From Proteiniclasticum sp. (GTDB lineage Bacteria > Bacillota > Clostridia > Clostridiales > Clostridiaceae), in assembly GCF_003514505.1 (NCBI RefSeq), contig NZ_DOPX01000026.1, positions 1 to 64,000 on the forward strand: a stretch of 64,000 nucleotides of DNA. Reading direction: 5' to 3'. The notes below the pieces were generated by a model. The model saw only the letters and a program-made list of their open reading frames with translations, was not told the DNA's origin and ran no database searches. Within the stretch, counting starts at the first letter, position 1; each line of letters opens with the position of its first letter. The translations under genes were made by a program, and so were the position numbers. Shown one piece after another: positions 22,055-31,834 of this stretch.

Positions 22055-24000
22055 CACTTCCACCTCCCAATTGCAATAATACTAAACAAGATATTAAGAG
22101 CGCTAAATGATGTACCTCTAAAAGCTTCAACTCCCCCGACGTTATAAATAGTAGGCGCGGGGCTGTGATTTTTTCCTGTTATAACTGTTCCCCCTTGCCC
22201 ATATGCTGTGATTGTAGTTGTTGGAACTTCTATGAAAGCCGCGGGATAATCAGGAACAAGTATCTGACCGGAAGCATAAAGTGCACCCCATTGGTTAGCT
22301 ATTCCAGTATATACATTGTGCCTTTGAACGGTTATCATAAGGCCATTTTCGAATTTATAGGCGACGCCGTTCGCGTTGCTTAAAACCTGACAATTCGTGT
22401 TATTCCAAACTTTATTGACACCTTCTTGAACGAACATATCACCATCAATCATAAAATCTATCGACTGTTCTGAAGTAGTGGCTCCGATTGACATATACCC
22501 TTTGGTAAACTCCCCAGCAAGAGGGCCGTGCCATCCGCCTAAATATGATTTCCCCTGCATGCTTGAGGCTGTGTTCCAGTCGTGTGAATGTATGCTGCTA
22601 AACTTTAAAATGTTTGAACGTAAATATACCTCGAACGCATTTTCATATTCCGCGACTTTGCCTATCGCGATTCCTGTTCCTGAATAATGAAGGTCCATCA
22701 AAACAAAGGCGGTACCGATATTGACTAAACTCTGCGCGTTTCCGAAGTAATCACTCAAATAAATCTGAGCTTCAAAAGATTTGTTTTCGTCTGCTGCAAC
22801 TATAGCAGTCAAAGTGGGATTGTATAAGGTCGTATTGACTGTAACATTTGTCCACGTAGTCGATCCTTTTTCACGATATCTTAGAATCGTAGTCTTTAGG
22901 TTTGTGTTGTTTATAGTTGAAATAAGAGATGTTCCTGTCATCTTGATGTAAGCGCCTTGGGGGTTTGGAGATCCATCTGCATTCGCACGGTACGCACTGA
23001 ATGAAACAACTCGAGCCGAAGAATACGCCACCACAGAAATTGTTTTGGTAGCTGAAGCTGTCCTTCCTCTTGAATCCGTGATGGTCGTAATAATTGTGAT
23101 CGTCCCACTGAAATTCAAAACACCTGATGTAAATGGAGAAGTGGTCGATGCACTTATCGTATTATTACCTGATTTAATCGTTGTTGTTCTTGATTTTATG
23201 GTGCTTCCATAAGATCCTGACTCGTTTAATGTTACCTTAACTTTAGACTTTCCTTGAACGTACTGGCTCTGATATAAATCTACTCCACTTGTCGATATTG
23301 AAACTGAAGGCACCATACTATCCGGTACCGTCGCTGTAAATTGTACAGTTTTGGTTCCAATCAGTGTGGTGCCGTTGTATGTCTCACAGGTTATGGTACC
23401 TACTCCTGAAGCTGCATTGGGAATCTGGTTTGCCAAGCTAAGCGGAATGGTCCAGGCATGAGAAGTACCAACACCATTAGCGATAGTACCGCTCGCACTA
23501 CCAAAAGTATATTTTAAAATGTGAGTGAAAGAACTGGAGGCTCTTGGTGTGTTGATCGTTACCGCGCTTCCCATTTCGATATTTCCATCGGATAGGGTCG
23601 GTGTCGTTGCACGTGGGATGGTTGTCAGGTTCATTATCCCAGATCCGTTGGCGTTTCCTGTGCTGCTTCCGGACCATGTGATTCCAATATCCATGTAAAA
23701 ACTGAATGGCACTTCGATCTTTGTACCGTCTGCGTTATGGTAGACAGTACTGGTTCCGGAGGCAATCGTCTTGTCTCCGCTACCTCCGAGGGTAGTCGTT
23801 CCGCTGGCCACCGTTACGTTATTAATTTTTACATTGTATGATTTGGAAGCGCTGGACGAAACGTTTGAAGGTCGGTGAAGTATTAAGCTCCATTCCAATA
23901 CTGAGTAGTTACCATCAATGCTCTGGGATTTCTGGGTAACTATTAATTCTACTGTTGGATTATAGGCGTTAATACCAGGATTCCAAATTACATTGGCCAT
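22054..24000 (-). CDS. phage minor structural protein (DUF859-like)
   Basis: This 648-residue Ser/Thr/Gly-rich beta protein matches the DUF859 siphovirus minor structural family by its start (NVIWNPGINAYNPTVELIV), its repeated immunoglobulin-like beta sandwich segments and its C-terminal receptor-like domain. It probably forms part of the tail tip or fibre. The gene begins three bases after the tail-hub gene stop and overlaps the next start by four bases. Confidence 0.7.
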   Translation of the reverse strand: MANVIWNPGINAYNPTVELIVTQKSQSIDGNYSVLEWSLILHRPSNVSSSASKSYNVKINNVTVASGTTTLGGSGDKTIASGTSTVYHNADGTKIEVPFSFYMDIGITWSGSSTGNANGSGIMNLTTIPRATTPTLSDGNIEMGSAVTINTPRASSSFTHILKYTFGSASGTIANGVGTSHAWTIPLSLANQIPNAASGVGTITCETYNGTTLIGTKTVQFTATVPDSMVPSVSISTSGVDLYQSQYVQGKSKVKVTLNESGSYGSTIKSRTTTIKSGNNTISASTTSPFTSGVLNFSGTITIITTITDSRGRTASATKTISVVAYSSARVVSFSAYRANADGSPNPQGAYIKMTGTSLISTINNTNLKTTILRYREKGSTTWTNVTVNTTLYNPTLTAIVAADENKSFEAQIYLSDYFGNAQSLVNIGTAFVLMDLHYSGTGIAIGKVAEYENAFEVYLRSNILKFSSIHSHDWNTASSMQGKSYLGGWHGPLAGEFTKGYMSIGATTSEQSIDFMIDGDMFVQEGVNKVWNNTNCQVLSNANGVAYKFENGLMITVQRHNVYTGIANQWGALYASGQILVPDYPAAFIEVPTTTITAYGQGGTVITGKNHSPAPTIYNVGGVEAFRGTSFSALNILFSIIAIGRWK

Positions 24001-24003
24001 AAA

Positions 24004-27000
24004 TTACACCACCTTTGTAATGGACATGTTTCCATTGGATCTAGGGACAAAACCAAAGTTTCCAATTCTTAGAGAGTTGATAAACTCACCGTCGGTCACA
24101 TAAAGCTTATTATCTGACAGATATGCTACTCTGTTTCCAGTTTGATAGAATCCAAGGATATCATTCTCTAATTTCAAGGTGATTTGGTTTCCTGATTCGC
24201 CTAAGATTATATTTCCATCCTCAAAGCGAATGTACTTCCTGATCAATTCGAACTCAGCATCTGTCATGCCCTGATTGTTGTTAATCGTCTGTACCAGTTC
24301 GTTAAAGCCATACTCATAGCTATTCTTCGTCTGTTCAAAATCAGTCGATACTTCTTGTCTAAATGTTTCCAGCTCTGTCTTTGAGGTGTATATTTCACCA
24401 ACCTCTGTTCTTAGTCCATCGGCTGTCTGCTCTAGTGTGCTTATAAGTTGTGTCGATACTTGGGTGACCTGTTCGTTGATGTAATCCTGGTCGTCCTCAG
24501 GTGCTCTGGTGTAGTCCGTGGCCACATTCCCATTTTCCAGCTTTATTTTATCAACCGTGGAATTGACAACCGTTCCGCTTGGCATTGGATATATGTTTAT
24601 AAAGTCTCCGGTTGTAACCCCTGAATCTTTCCCTGTGAAAGTCAGAGAAAAGGTCCCGTCCCCGTTGTTTGTAAGTCCACCTAATGCTATTGATCCGCCG
24701 TTTAAATAAGCACTGAATCCGGTTTTTCCTGCTCCCAAAGATCCCCACAATCGAATGGTGTAGGTCTTGGTCGTTAGCATTTTTTCGCTCAAGTCGTACC
24801 GCTGTGTGGGGTAGGTCGAATTCGTCACCGGTGTGTCTGACTTTAAAAGAAGGTTTCGGCCTCCTACCTTGACGTTGTCGTAAAGCGGGGACCATTGGTA
24901 ATCAGCAGCGTTAGTGCTTTCTGTTGCAGTGGTTTTGTTATGGGCCAAGCCCAGGAATCTCTTTCCCACGGGACTGTCGCTCATTCCTAATCCAGTCTCG
25001 TTATCTGCATACTTAACCCAGGTGTAGGTTGTTTGACCGTTGGTTCCAGCGGGTCCCTGTATTCCTTGATTTCCTTGCGGTCCTTGAATCAACGACCATG
25101 TGTAATCAGCGTAAGTACTGGATTCTGTCGCTGTGGTCTTGTTGTATGCGATTCCCATATACTTTTTCCCATCAGGGAAATTGCTCATTCCTGATGTAGG
25201 GCTATCCGCGTACTTGATCCATGTGTATGTAGCTTGCCCTTGTGGTCCTTGTGGACCTTGCACTCCTTGAGGCCCCTGATTACCCTGTGGACCTTGTGGT
25301 CCATGAACCCCTATAACGATAGGTTCAATGTAGGTGACTGTCGGTGCAGCACTCCAATCGAGTTTCTCATAATTCCACAAATACGGTTTACTTGTACTGG
25401 TTGATTGCATCGTTGTAGTCCAGCCAGAAGTAGACCGAGTTACACCCGTTGATGATGCACTAGCCAAATAGTACTCTGTAATACCTGTTAAGGAACGACC
25501 TGGAGCACCATCTGTACCATCAATGCTGTAGTTTCCGATAATCACAGGGACGGTGTTCGAACTCGATCCATCTGAAAAATTGATTTTCTCATAGTTCCAA
25601 AGATACTTTTTTGTCGAATCCATCGCCTGAATCGAAGTTGTCCATCCAGAAGTGAATGTAGTTACACCGCTGGAAGAGGCTGAAGCAAGATAATACTCTA
25701 TTATGGACGATACGCTTGTTCCAGTGGGTCCAATAGGTCCTCTTTCGCCAGTAGCACCTTGAGGTCCTTGAGGTCCAGTATCACCTTTAATCTTTACCCA
25801 ATTGTATTTTGTAGGATCATTACTGTCTGCCTGAACAAAGTCTGTATAGGTTCCGATATATAACTTATCCGTCGATACGGTTGTGCTAAATCCACTGGTT
25901 CCAGAAGCATTGTTGGCCCAAGCTGTATGGAAATATGGTGTTTGTCCATCATTTCCTTTGGGACCAGGTAAGCCATTTGAACCATCAGCTCCTTTTACCT
26001 TTGTCCAGTTATACAATGCCGGATTGCTGCTGCTTGTTGAATTCGTATCAACATAGATACCGATGTAATCTCTGCTGGGATCTACATGAGAGAAATCAAC
26101 AGTACCATCCGCACTATTTGCGTATGCGATATGAGTATAAGTCGAAATCCCATCAGCTCCTTTGGGTCCTTGAATACCTTGATCACCTTTAGGCCCCTGC
26201 AGCCCCGGAAGTCCTGGATCACCTTGTGGGCCTGGAGGGCCTTCTAAACTGACAAGCCACTCTTGTATCGTTCCAGTAAATCCATTGGCTACTGCTGCTT
26301 CATATGCTGACTGACCTTCAGGCCCTGGAGTGAGTTCAATCTCTGAGACAGTCTGGTTGAAACCATCTATAGTCTGCTGCCATTCTGTTCTCGTAACACC
26401 ATTTTCAATTACTTGCTGTATTTCTCCTGAAATGATTTTGATCTTTGTCTTAATATCTCGAATCTCAAGATTTGTGTTGGGTTTTCCAGTTGAGTTCTTC
26501 TCAATATTTGATTTTCCCGGTATCTTCACTGTTTCCCTAAGTCCACCGGTGTATTTCAGTTTCCGATTAAGGATATAGGTTTCCTCTCCATCCACGGTAA
26601 CTTTGTCTCCTAGTTCTAAACTGAAGTCACCGATCCAGTTAAGCTCTCCTGCCTTATAATCAACTGTAGATATGCTAGAGAAGATGTTTTCCACAACGCT
26701 ACTAGGGTTGCTCACAAAAATGTTATCAACGATGCTGTATATGTTGGTCCCTGTACCTGAAGATGCTGATTCTTCACCATTTTTGATAATCAGCTTATCG
26801 ATGATACCTGGAGCAGACTCTGCTTTCTTCCAGTCTATGTAGTGATCCCCTGTGATATTAACCACTGATAGGGAACCAAGGGAAAGTATTGTCAATCGGC
26901 CCAACCTATTAATTCTTGCATATCCCCCAGCGAGTTCTGCAATGTATGCGAAAACCTGTCTACAGGTAATTCCCTCATAGACAGGTTCTTCATTAACAAT

Positions 27001-27495
27001 ATGATCAGAATTTGGAAATGTTGTTGAATCAAGTACTATTCCCGATTGTGATGCTGCAGAAGCTAATATCTGAGATAGCGTCGCAGGATAAGACAGATTG
27101 CTTGTATAGTCCATATCCGCCTTATACATTCTATCTACTAACTCCAGATAAATCTTTGAATTCTTCCTATCTGACTTCTCGACAGTGTATCTTCCAATCG
27201 AATGATATTCAACGGATGAATCCGAAAGAGTTACTCCTAATTGAATCTCTACTTCCTTGCCATCGAAGTCATAAAATATTGGACTCAAGGGATCATTACT
27301 TATCTCGATTTTTGCGACATCCATGTTTGCGGTACCGATTATAAAATCTTCCTCATCTGTCAGGTAGGAATCAATTTCAATCAGATCCACATCTTCAATG
27401 GTCTTATCCAGAAATAATAATCTAGCTTTGATTCTTCTGCTCGATGATTTTATAGCAGTTTTGAATCCAGTTGATGTGCTTATCAAAAGTATCAC
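24004..27495 (-). CDS. tail hub/fibre protein with collagen-like and tandem modules
   Basis: This 1163-residue protein begins with a tail-hub (gp27/Tal-like) domain of about 350 residues (EDFIIGTANMDVAKIEISND; YTVEKSDRKNSKIYLELVDR). From about 418 it has five Gly-X-Y collagen-like stretches (near 418-448, 505, 575, 730-752 and 803-818). Paired repeat modules separate them: YLASASS-x-GVT-x2-TSGWTT twice, and YNKTTATES twice in its clearest form. A carbohydrate-binding-like domain and a coiled-coil tail follow (TSKTELETFRQEVSTDFEQTKNSYEY). It should link the tail tip to a host surface ligand. The repetitive part may vary by recombination. Confidence 0.82.
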   Translation of the reverse strand: MILLISTSTGFKTAIKSSSRRIKARLLFLDKTIEDVDLIEIDSYLTDEEDFIIGTANMDVAKIEISNDPLSPIFYDFDGKEVEIQLGVTLSDSSVEYHSIGRYTVEKSDRKNSKIYLELVDRMYKADMDYTSNLSYPATLSQILASAASQSGIVLDSTTFPNSDHIVNEEPVYEGITCRQVFAYIAELAGGYARINRLGRLTILSLGSLSVVNITGDHYIDWKKAESAPGIIDKLIIKNGEESASSGTGTNIYSIVDNIFVSNPSSVVENIFSSISTVDYKAGELNWIGDFSLELGDKVTVDGEETYILNRKLKYTGGLRETVKIPGKSNIEKNSTGKPNTNLEIRDIKTKIKIISGEIQQVIENGVTRTEWQQTIDGFNQTVSEIELTPGPEGQSAYEAAVANGFTGTIQEWLVSLEGPPGPQGDPGLPGLQGPKGDQGIQGPKGADGISTYTHIAYANSADGTVDFSHVDPSRDYIGIYVDTNSTSSSNPALYNWTKVKGADGSNGLPGPKGNDGQTPYFHTAWANNASGTSGFSTTVSTDKLYIGTYTDFVQADSNDPTKYNWVKIKGDTGPQGPQGATGERGPIGPTGTSVSSIIEYYLASASSSGVTTFTSGWTTSIQAMDSTKKYLWNYEKINFSDGSSSNTVPVIIGNYSIDGTDGAPGRSLTGITEYYLASASSTGVTRSTSGWTTTMQSTSTSKPYLWNYEKLDWSAAPTVTYIEPIVIGVHGPQGPQGNQGPQGVQGPQGPQGQATYTWIKYADSPTSGMSNFPDGKKYMGIAYNKTTATESSTYADYTWSLIQGPQGNQGIQGPAGTNGQTTYTWVKYADNETGLGMSDSPVGKRFLGLAHNKTTATESTNAADYQWSPLYDNVKVGGRNLLLKSDTPVTNSTYPTQRYDLSEKMLTTKTYTIRLWGSLGAGKTGFSAYLNGGSIALGGLTNNGDGTFSLTFTGKDSGVTTGDFINIYPMPSGTVVNSTVDKIKLENGNVATDYTRAPEDDQDYINEQVTQVSTQLISTLEQTADGLRTEVGEIYTSKTELETFRQEVSTDFEQTKNSYEYGFNELVQTINNNQGMTDAEFELIRKYIRFEDGNIILGESGNQITLKLENDILGFYQTGNRVAYLSDNKLYVTDGEFINSLRIGNFGFVPRSNGNMSITKVV

Positions 27496-27867
27496 CTACC
27501 TTTCTATGATATTGAAAGAAACTCCTCTGTAGAGCGTTCCTGAATTTGTCTTCAATGCTATTGGTTGCTTACGAGATCCTGCATAAAATGTACCAGTATA
27601 ATCTCCATCTTCTGCTGTATGGATCGTTGCCTGAAAGAATACGTGCCCCTTCTTAGGATTCACAGCACTTAATATCTGATTTGCTTCAGCCTCTGTGAGC
27701 ATACCCCATTGTAAGGAAACTGAAATCTTATCATCCACAAAATCCCTAATCATCTTTCCGTTGTTATTTCTTCCAGCTTCTCCATCAAGGGAATTAATCT
27801 CCACCTCATAAGGTAAAGGAGATGGCATGTCCACCCCATTGATTTTTAATCCTGTTGCAAGTGCCAT
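27496..27867 (-). CDS. phage tail protein (DUF6711-like)
   Basis: The 123-residue beta-rich protein has the layout of small tail-tip proteins between tape measure and hub genes: KINGVDMPSPLPYEVEIN at the start, then RNNNGKMIRDFV and LQWGMLTEAEANQILSAV. This matches my memory of the DUF6711 family. It abuts the hub gene with no gap. Confidence 0.65.
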   Translation of the reverse strand: MALATGLKINGVDMPSPLPYEVEINSLDGEAGRNNNGKMIRDFVDDKISVSLQWGMLTEAEANQILSAVNPKKGHVFFQATIHTAEDGDYTGTFYAGSRKQPIALKTNSGTLYRGVSFNIIER

Positions 27868-27880
27868 TATCTACCACCCC

Positions 27881-30547
27881 CTAATACTCAATAATCGGAA
27901 GGCCTTTCTGCCTTCTTTTTCTATTTAATCTTCTCATAACGACTCTAAACAGCACCTCACCATCTACGGTAGCTTCAAACTCACCATCTCCACCTTCTCC
28001 GCTTCCTCTGCTGTCATCAATTTTTGAGGCAAGCTTATCAATCCACTCTGTGTTCCGTTCTAATGGCATTACAGCTTCTTTACCTGCTTCACCGACCATT
28101 GCAATAGTTGGTTGATCTATGACTCCACCAGTGGCGAGTTTGGGTATGCTTAGTGTTGCCAAAGGACTTATACTGACTCCAGGGATTAGATTTATAAGCT
28201 TTATTGCTCTGTTAATAGCTTTAATAAACCCATTGATGGTTCTCTCTGCAAAGTTGATGATGGAGTTTACAACAGTCTTAAATGCGTTTCCTATTCCCTC
28301 ACCTATTACCGTTCCGATGGTGGTAAAGGTGTTCTTTATGGTGGCCCATATTCCGGAGAAGAATGATGTAACGCTAGAAAAAGCATTCTTAATGCCATTC
28401 CATGCACCTGTAAAGATGTTTTTGAACCAAGATCCAACAGATGCAAACACACCTTTTATTCCACTCCAAATTCCGGAGAAGAAGTTTCCAACAGCGCTGA
28501 ATGCATTCTTTATGCCATTCCACGCGCCTGTAAATACCCGGCTAAACCATTCTCCGATTCCATTGAATACGTTCTTTATTGTTGAGACTATGCCATTCCA
28601 TACCTTGCTCGCGGTCTCTTTGATTCCTTCCCAAATCTTTTTGAGCCATGCGGAGATCTCGTCCCAGTTTTTCCAGAGCAGTATTCCTATAGCGATTAAT
28701 GCAGCAATGGCAGCCACAGCAATTACAACTGGCCAACTTATAGCAGCCATAACCGCAGCCATAACACCACCAGCGGCGGATATAGCGGTCATAATTGGAG
28801 CAACAACAGCGGTTATCGCTGTCCACACCCCAATGGCTACATTAACCAACCCCCATGCGGCGGCGATTGATCCAATAATAATGGCAAGTGTTTCTACTGT
28901 TTTCTGATTTTCATCAATCCAAGACGAGAAGTTATCGAGACCTATAATCACGTTGTCGAGAACGTCAGTAATAACACCACCAGTCCACTCAGCGAGAGGC
29001 TGCAGCATGTTATCCCATAACCACTGGAACAAGGGCTTGAGTGCTTCAATGACGGAGTTTAGAACCTTAAGCGCACCGGCTAATATATCAATAAAAGCAG
29101 GCACAACCTTTGTTATGGTCCACTTTCCAAGCGGTATCAGGATGTTATCCTTAAACCACGAAAGACCTGCAAACAGGTTTTGTTTGAGAGTCTCAAATGC
29201 ATCCTTAAGTCTTCCGAGCGCTTGCCTTGCAGGTTCGAGATAAGGATCTATTTTATCTATAAATGCTTTTAAGGCGTTCTCAAATGCGGATGTATTAATG
29301 CCCGGAGAAACGATAGGTGCTATGTCAGAAGCTCCACCGCCTCCACCACCTCCTGCATCATCTGCACCTGGAGTGGACAGGTTCGTGATTTCGTCAAATC
29401 CAGCAAGGGATAACTGCATATCCTTAGCAGCTTTCTTACTTGCTGCACCTACACCTGCTATAGCAGCCTTTTGCTTATTAAGGGCCTTTGCAGATGCTGT
29501 GGATGCCTTGAAGCTAGACCCACCAAGTACACTAAAGAAAGCGGCCATATAAGTGGTTACTCTAGCAAGGGCACTCATCATAGCATTGAGGGCCGGGAGG
29601 ATTGTGTTGAAGATAGGGATAAAGGCTACTTGAAGGTTACTCTTAACCACAGCAAGAGAATTAGAAAACTGCTGATTCGTCGCAAGAGCAGACCCTAAGT
29701 AACTCATGAATCCACGGATGACTTTATATAGGGTACCCATGATGAGAACTCGTTTAAGAGCACTGTTGATCATACGGCCCATCTTATCGAATCTCTGACC
29801 AACTACATCAGCGGTCTTGCCGATAGGCCCTACATTCTTTGTTGCAGCCTTTGCGGTTTCTTTGATTTTGTTACCCGCTTTTTTAAATGAGTCACCAAGA
29901 TTATTGGCAAGATTACCTGTGCCATTTAGCTTTGCATCCAGATCATTGAGTTTGAATCCCATCTTGTCTGATGCCTCTGTAAGCTTCAAGATGCTCAGCT
30001 CAGTGTTGTTTATCTGAGATGCGAGCTTATTCTTCAAATTCGGATTGAGCGCTCTTTCATAGCTCTCTTTGAGTCCTGCAAGCTTATCCTGCTGTATTTC
30101 AATCTTCTGGTTCACAAGGTCAAGATGCTGTGTAACCTTGCTTATTTCTGACTGTATGGCCGTGGTATCAATTGGAGCCTTTGCAGCTGCCGGAGGACCT
30201 CTTGGACTGACTGATGGAATCACAGGATTCATAGCCGGAATAACATTAGTAGGTGCTGTCTGTGTTTTTGGGACCTTAATTTTCTTTAGGATAGACTGCA
30301 GGCTCTTCACAAACTCTTCAGTCTGTTGCTTCATCTTTTCAAGCCCCTCACTGATAGATGCGTTAATATTCTTCATTGCACTATCAATGACCTTCTCCAT
30401 GCCAGACAACATGCCGCTTGTAGCCTTCTCCAAAGATGATTTTAGAGAGCTTCCAAGGTTGTTCGCCATCTCGCTGATCTGTTTCTGCATGTCCCCCTGG
30501 AGGTCTACTTGCAAATTAATCTTACCTACACTTGTTCCTTCTGCCAT
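27881..30547 (-). CDS. phage tape measure protein
   Basis: This 888-residue protein sets tail length. It has an alpha-helical, coiled-coil N-terminal third, a Gly-rich hinge (GADDAGGGGGGGASD), hydrophobic segments near 560-640 that serve in membrane penetration, and tandem W-N-G-I repeats (AWNGIKNAF, IWSGIKGVF, AWNGIKNAF, IWATIKNTF) in the C-terminal third. The ATG at 30547 is preferred over the GTG three codons upstream because GAGGTGATC is correctly spaced before it. Confidence 0.92.
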   Translation of the reverse strand: MAEGTSVGKINLQVDLQGDMQKQISEMANNLGSSLKSSLEKATSGMLSGMEKVIDSAMKNINASISEGLEKMKQQTEEFVKSLQSILKKIKVPKTQTAPTNVIPAMNPVIPSVSPRGPPAAAKAPIDTTAIQSEISKVTQHLDLVNQKIEIQQDKLAGLKESYERALNPNLKNKLASQINNTELSILKLTEASDKMGFKLNDLDAKLNGTGNLANNLGDSFKKAGNKIKETAKAATKNVGPIGKTADVVGQRFDKMGRMINSALKRVLIMGTLYKVIRGFMSYLGSALATNQQFSNSLAVVKSNLQVAFIPIFNTILPALNAMMSALARVTTYMAAFFSVLGGSSFKASTASAKALNKQKAAIAGVGAASKKAAKDMQLSLAGFDEITNLSTPGADDAGGGGGGGASDIAPIVSPGINTSAFENALKAFIDKIDPYLEPARQALGRLKDAFETLKQNLFAGLSWFKDNILIPLGKWTITKVVPAFIDILAGALKVLNSVIEALKPLFQWLWDNMLQPLAEWTGGVITDVLDNVIIGLDNFSSWIDENQKTVETLAIIIGSIAAAWGLVNVAIGVWTAITAVVAPIMTAISAAGGVMAAVMAAISWPVVIAVAAIAALIAIGILLWKNWDEISAWLKKIWEGIKETASKVWNGIVSTIKNVFNGIGEWFSRVFTGAWNGIKNAFSAVGNFFSGIWSGIKGVFASVGSWFKNIFTGAWNGIKNAFSSVTSFFSGIWATIKNTFTTIGTVIGEGIGNAFKTVVNSIINFAERTINGFIKAINRAIKLINLIPGVSISPLATLSIPKLATGGVIDQPTIAMVGEAGKEAVMPLERNTEWIDKLASKIDDSRGSGEGGDGEFEATVDGEVLFRVVMRRLNRKRRQKGLPIIEY

Positions 30548-30576
30548 ATTGATCACCTCACTTTTTTACAAAATAA

Positions 30577-30601
30577 AACACCCGGTATTTCTCCGAGTGT
30601 T
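30577..30601 (-). terminator. hairpin between small zinc-ribbon gene and tape measure gene
   Basis: Nine-base arms (30577-30585 with 30593-30601) are followed by T-rich sequence on the minus strand. As it lies inside the late operon it probably attenuates rather than stops transcription. Confidence 0.55.
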
Positions 30602-30615
30602 CTGATATTCAAATT

Positions 30616-30903
30616 TTATTTAAGCTTCCATTCATTTCCGCATTTCAGGCACTTCATGACGCCTACCTGTTTCTTGCTTGTGAGTGCGCCGACAACTGCG
30701 CCTGCTGGGCCTAATGCACTTCCAACGACAGCCCTGCCAACAGATAGCTTCTTGCGTCTGTCCAGAAATTGAACTGATGCGCTTTTGCACTTAGGACAGT
30801 AAGGAATGCCTTGAGCATCCATTTCTTTTATCCTTGCTTGTTCTTCCAAATGTTTTTCTTGTGCTTCTTTCATTGAAGCTTTGAGCATATCTTTGAATCC
30901 CAT
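30616..30903 (-). CDS. small zinc-ribbon phage protein
   Basis: The 95-residue protein has an N-terminal charged helix, CPKCKS near residue 36, a Gly/Ala-rich segment (VGSALGPAGAVVGAL) and CLKCGNEW near the end, a split zinc ribbon around a hydrophobic insert. The Met at 30903 follows GGGGGT at the right distance; a longer reading would overlap the upstream gene. Its presence between tail chaperone and tape measure genes is unusual. Confidence 0.6.
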   Translation of the reverse strand: MGFKDMLKASMKEAQEKHLEEQARIKEMDAQGIPYCPKCKSASVQFLDRRKKLSVGRAVVGSALGPAGAVVGALTSKKQVGVMKCLKCGNEWKLK

Positions 30904-30943
30904 GTGTTTACCCCCAATATGTATTATTGAGAATATTGTAACT

Positions 30944-31252
30944 TTAACTAAAAGCATTTGCAAACATCTTCTCAAGGTTTTGCATCTGCTTTTCTAGTTC
31001 TTCCTCTGTATACTCAGTGGCCTGTCTTGCTCTCCATCTGGATCTCTCTGCCTTTTGTTCTGATGTAAAACCTTTAAGGACTTCTTTGTCTTCTTCAGCC
31101 CGTATCTGTACCATTTTCCCGAGTGCTGTATCAGCTGAAATGCCATGTAGGAGTCCGCAAAACTCTCTCCATGACATATCATCCACCTGGTTCAATCTGA
31201 TGCCATACTGCTGCAGAAAAGAGGATTCTACGAGGTCCCAGTCTTCGAACAT
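30944..31252 (-). CDS. tail assembly chaperone, Gp15-like (frameshift extension)
   Basis: This 102-residue stretch matches the phage Gp15 family (MSWREFCGLLHGIS, LGKMVQIRAEEDKEVL, KAERSRWRAR). No Shine-Dalgarno sequence precedes the apparent ATG at 31252, and the frame is open upstream to 31270. There a slippery heptamer in the previous gene puts this frame in -1 phase. The natural product is probably a fusion of the upstream chaperone with this part, of about 220 residues. Such paired chaperones coat the tape measure during tail assembly. Confidence 0.75.
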   Translation of the reverse strand: MFEDWDLVESSFLQQYGIRLNQVDDMSWREFCGLLHGISADTALGKMVQIRAEEDKEVLKGFTSEQKAERSRWRARQATEYTEEELEKQMQNLEKMFANAFS

Positions 31253-31266
31253 GTCATACCACTGGA

Positions 31267-31605
31267 TTACTTTTTTCTCTGTTTCTTTACCTCTTCATCT
31301 GCAAGTTTTTCCATCTCTTCCAGCTCGATATCTGAGATTGCAGCCATGATTGCATTGACGATGATGGTAAGCTCAGGGATAGTGAGTTCTAGTTCATTCA
31401 CAAGGTCTAGTGCCTCTTTTCCTAACCCCGCCTCAATGATCATGTCAATTCTCTTAAATTCATCAATATCTTTGTCCTCTGCAATTCCCTTAATCAGGAT
31501 TGCGGAGTTCTTGGATGTGTACACCTGGAATGACCTGTCTTCGGTCAACTTGATTATAGGCTTCTCATTCTTCAGTCTGTTGACGATATCGTATACTTTA
31601 GCCAT
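31267..31605 (-). CDS. tail assembly chaperone (short form)
   Basis: The 112-residue acidic, helical protein (MAKVYDIVNRLKNEKPIIKLTED start) is the upstream partner of the Gp15-like frame. Its end KQRKK lies on the heptamer A-AAA-AAG just before TAA. It overlaps the 60-residue gene before it by eight bases. As in lambda G/GT, ribosomes would make mostly this short form and some fusion. Confidence 0.75.
   Translation of the reverse strand: MAKVYDIVNRLKNEKPIIKLTEDRSFQVYTSKNSAILIKGIAEDKDIDEFKRIDMIIEAGLGKEALDLVNELELTIPELTIIVNAIMAAISDIELEEMEKLADEEVKKQRKK
31270..31276 (-). promoter_or_regulatory. -1 ribosomal frameshift site
   Basis: On the minus strand A-AAA-AAG sits in the zero frame of the 112-residue gene, directly before its TAA. 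A -1 slip continues into VIQWYDMFEDW, the frame of the Gp15-like protein. Confidence 0.75.
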
Positions 31606-31780
31606 TGTTTTCCTCCTTGATTGCTTCTATTACTGGCGTTCTTGCCTTGTTCTTGTCACTGGATAGATACTCCACTCGTTCTTTGGATGCCTTGCCTTTT
31701 CTTGGGTAAGGATCTCCTTTTACGTAAAGGTGCATCTCGTCTTCCGCATCAATGAAATTTCTGATTACTTTATACTTCAC
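31598..31780 (-). CDS. small phage protein
   Basis: The 60-residue protein (MKYKVIRNFIDAEDEMHLYVKGDPYPRKG pattern, rich in charged residues) is of a type common between the tail tube and tail chaperone genes of siphoviruses. It has GGAGG before its start and overlaps the next gene by eight bases. Function unknown. Confidence 0.6.
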   Translation of the reverse strand: MKYKVIRNFIDAEDEMHLYVKGDPYPRKGKASKERVEYLSSDKNKARTPVIEAIKEENNG

Positions 31781-31834
31781 TATTTATACCTCCTGATACA
31801 AATAAGAGGGAGGCAATCAGCCTCCCAATATTCT

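Noticed and set aside
24990..26260. Repeated short motifs that might suggest a CRISPR or tandem DNA repeat array
   Set aside because: The repeats are codon-level Gly-X-Y and module repeats inside one reading frame, with irregular spacing and no spacers.
28119..28907. Plus-strand open frame of 262 codons, Ala/Thr/Ile rich
   Set aside because: It is antisense to the tape measure gene and arises from its repetitive hydrophobic codons.
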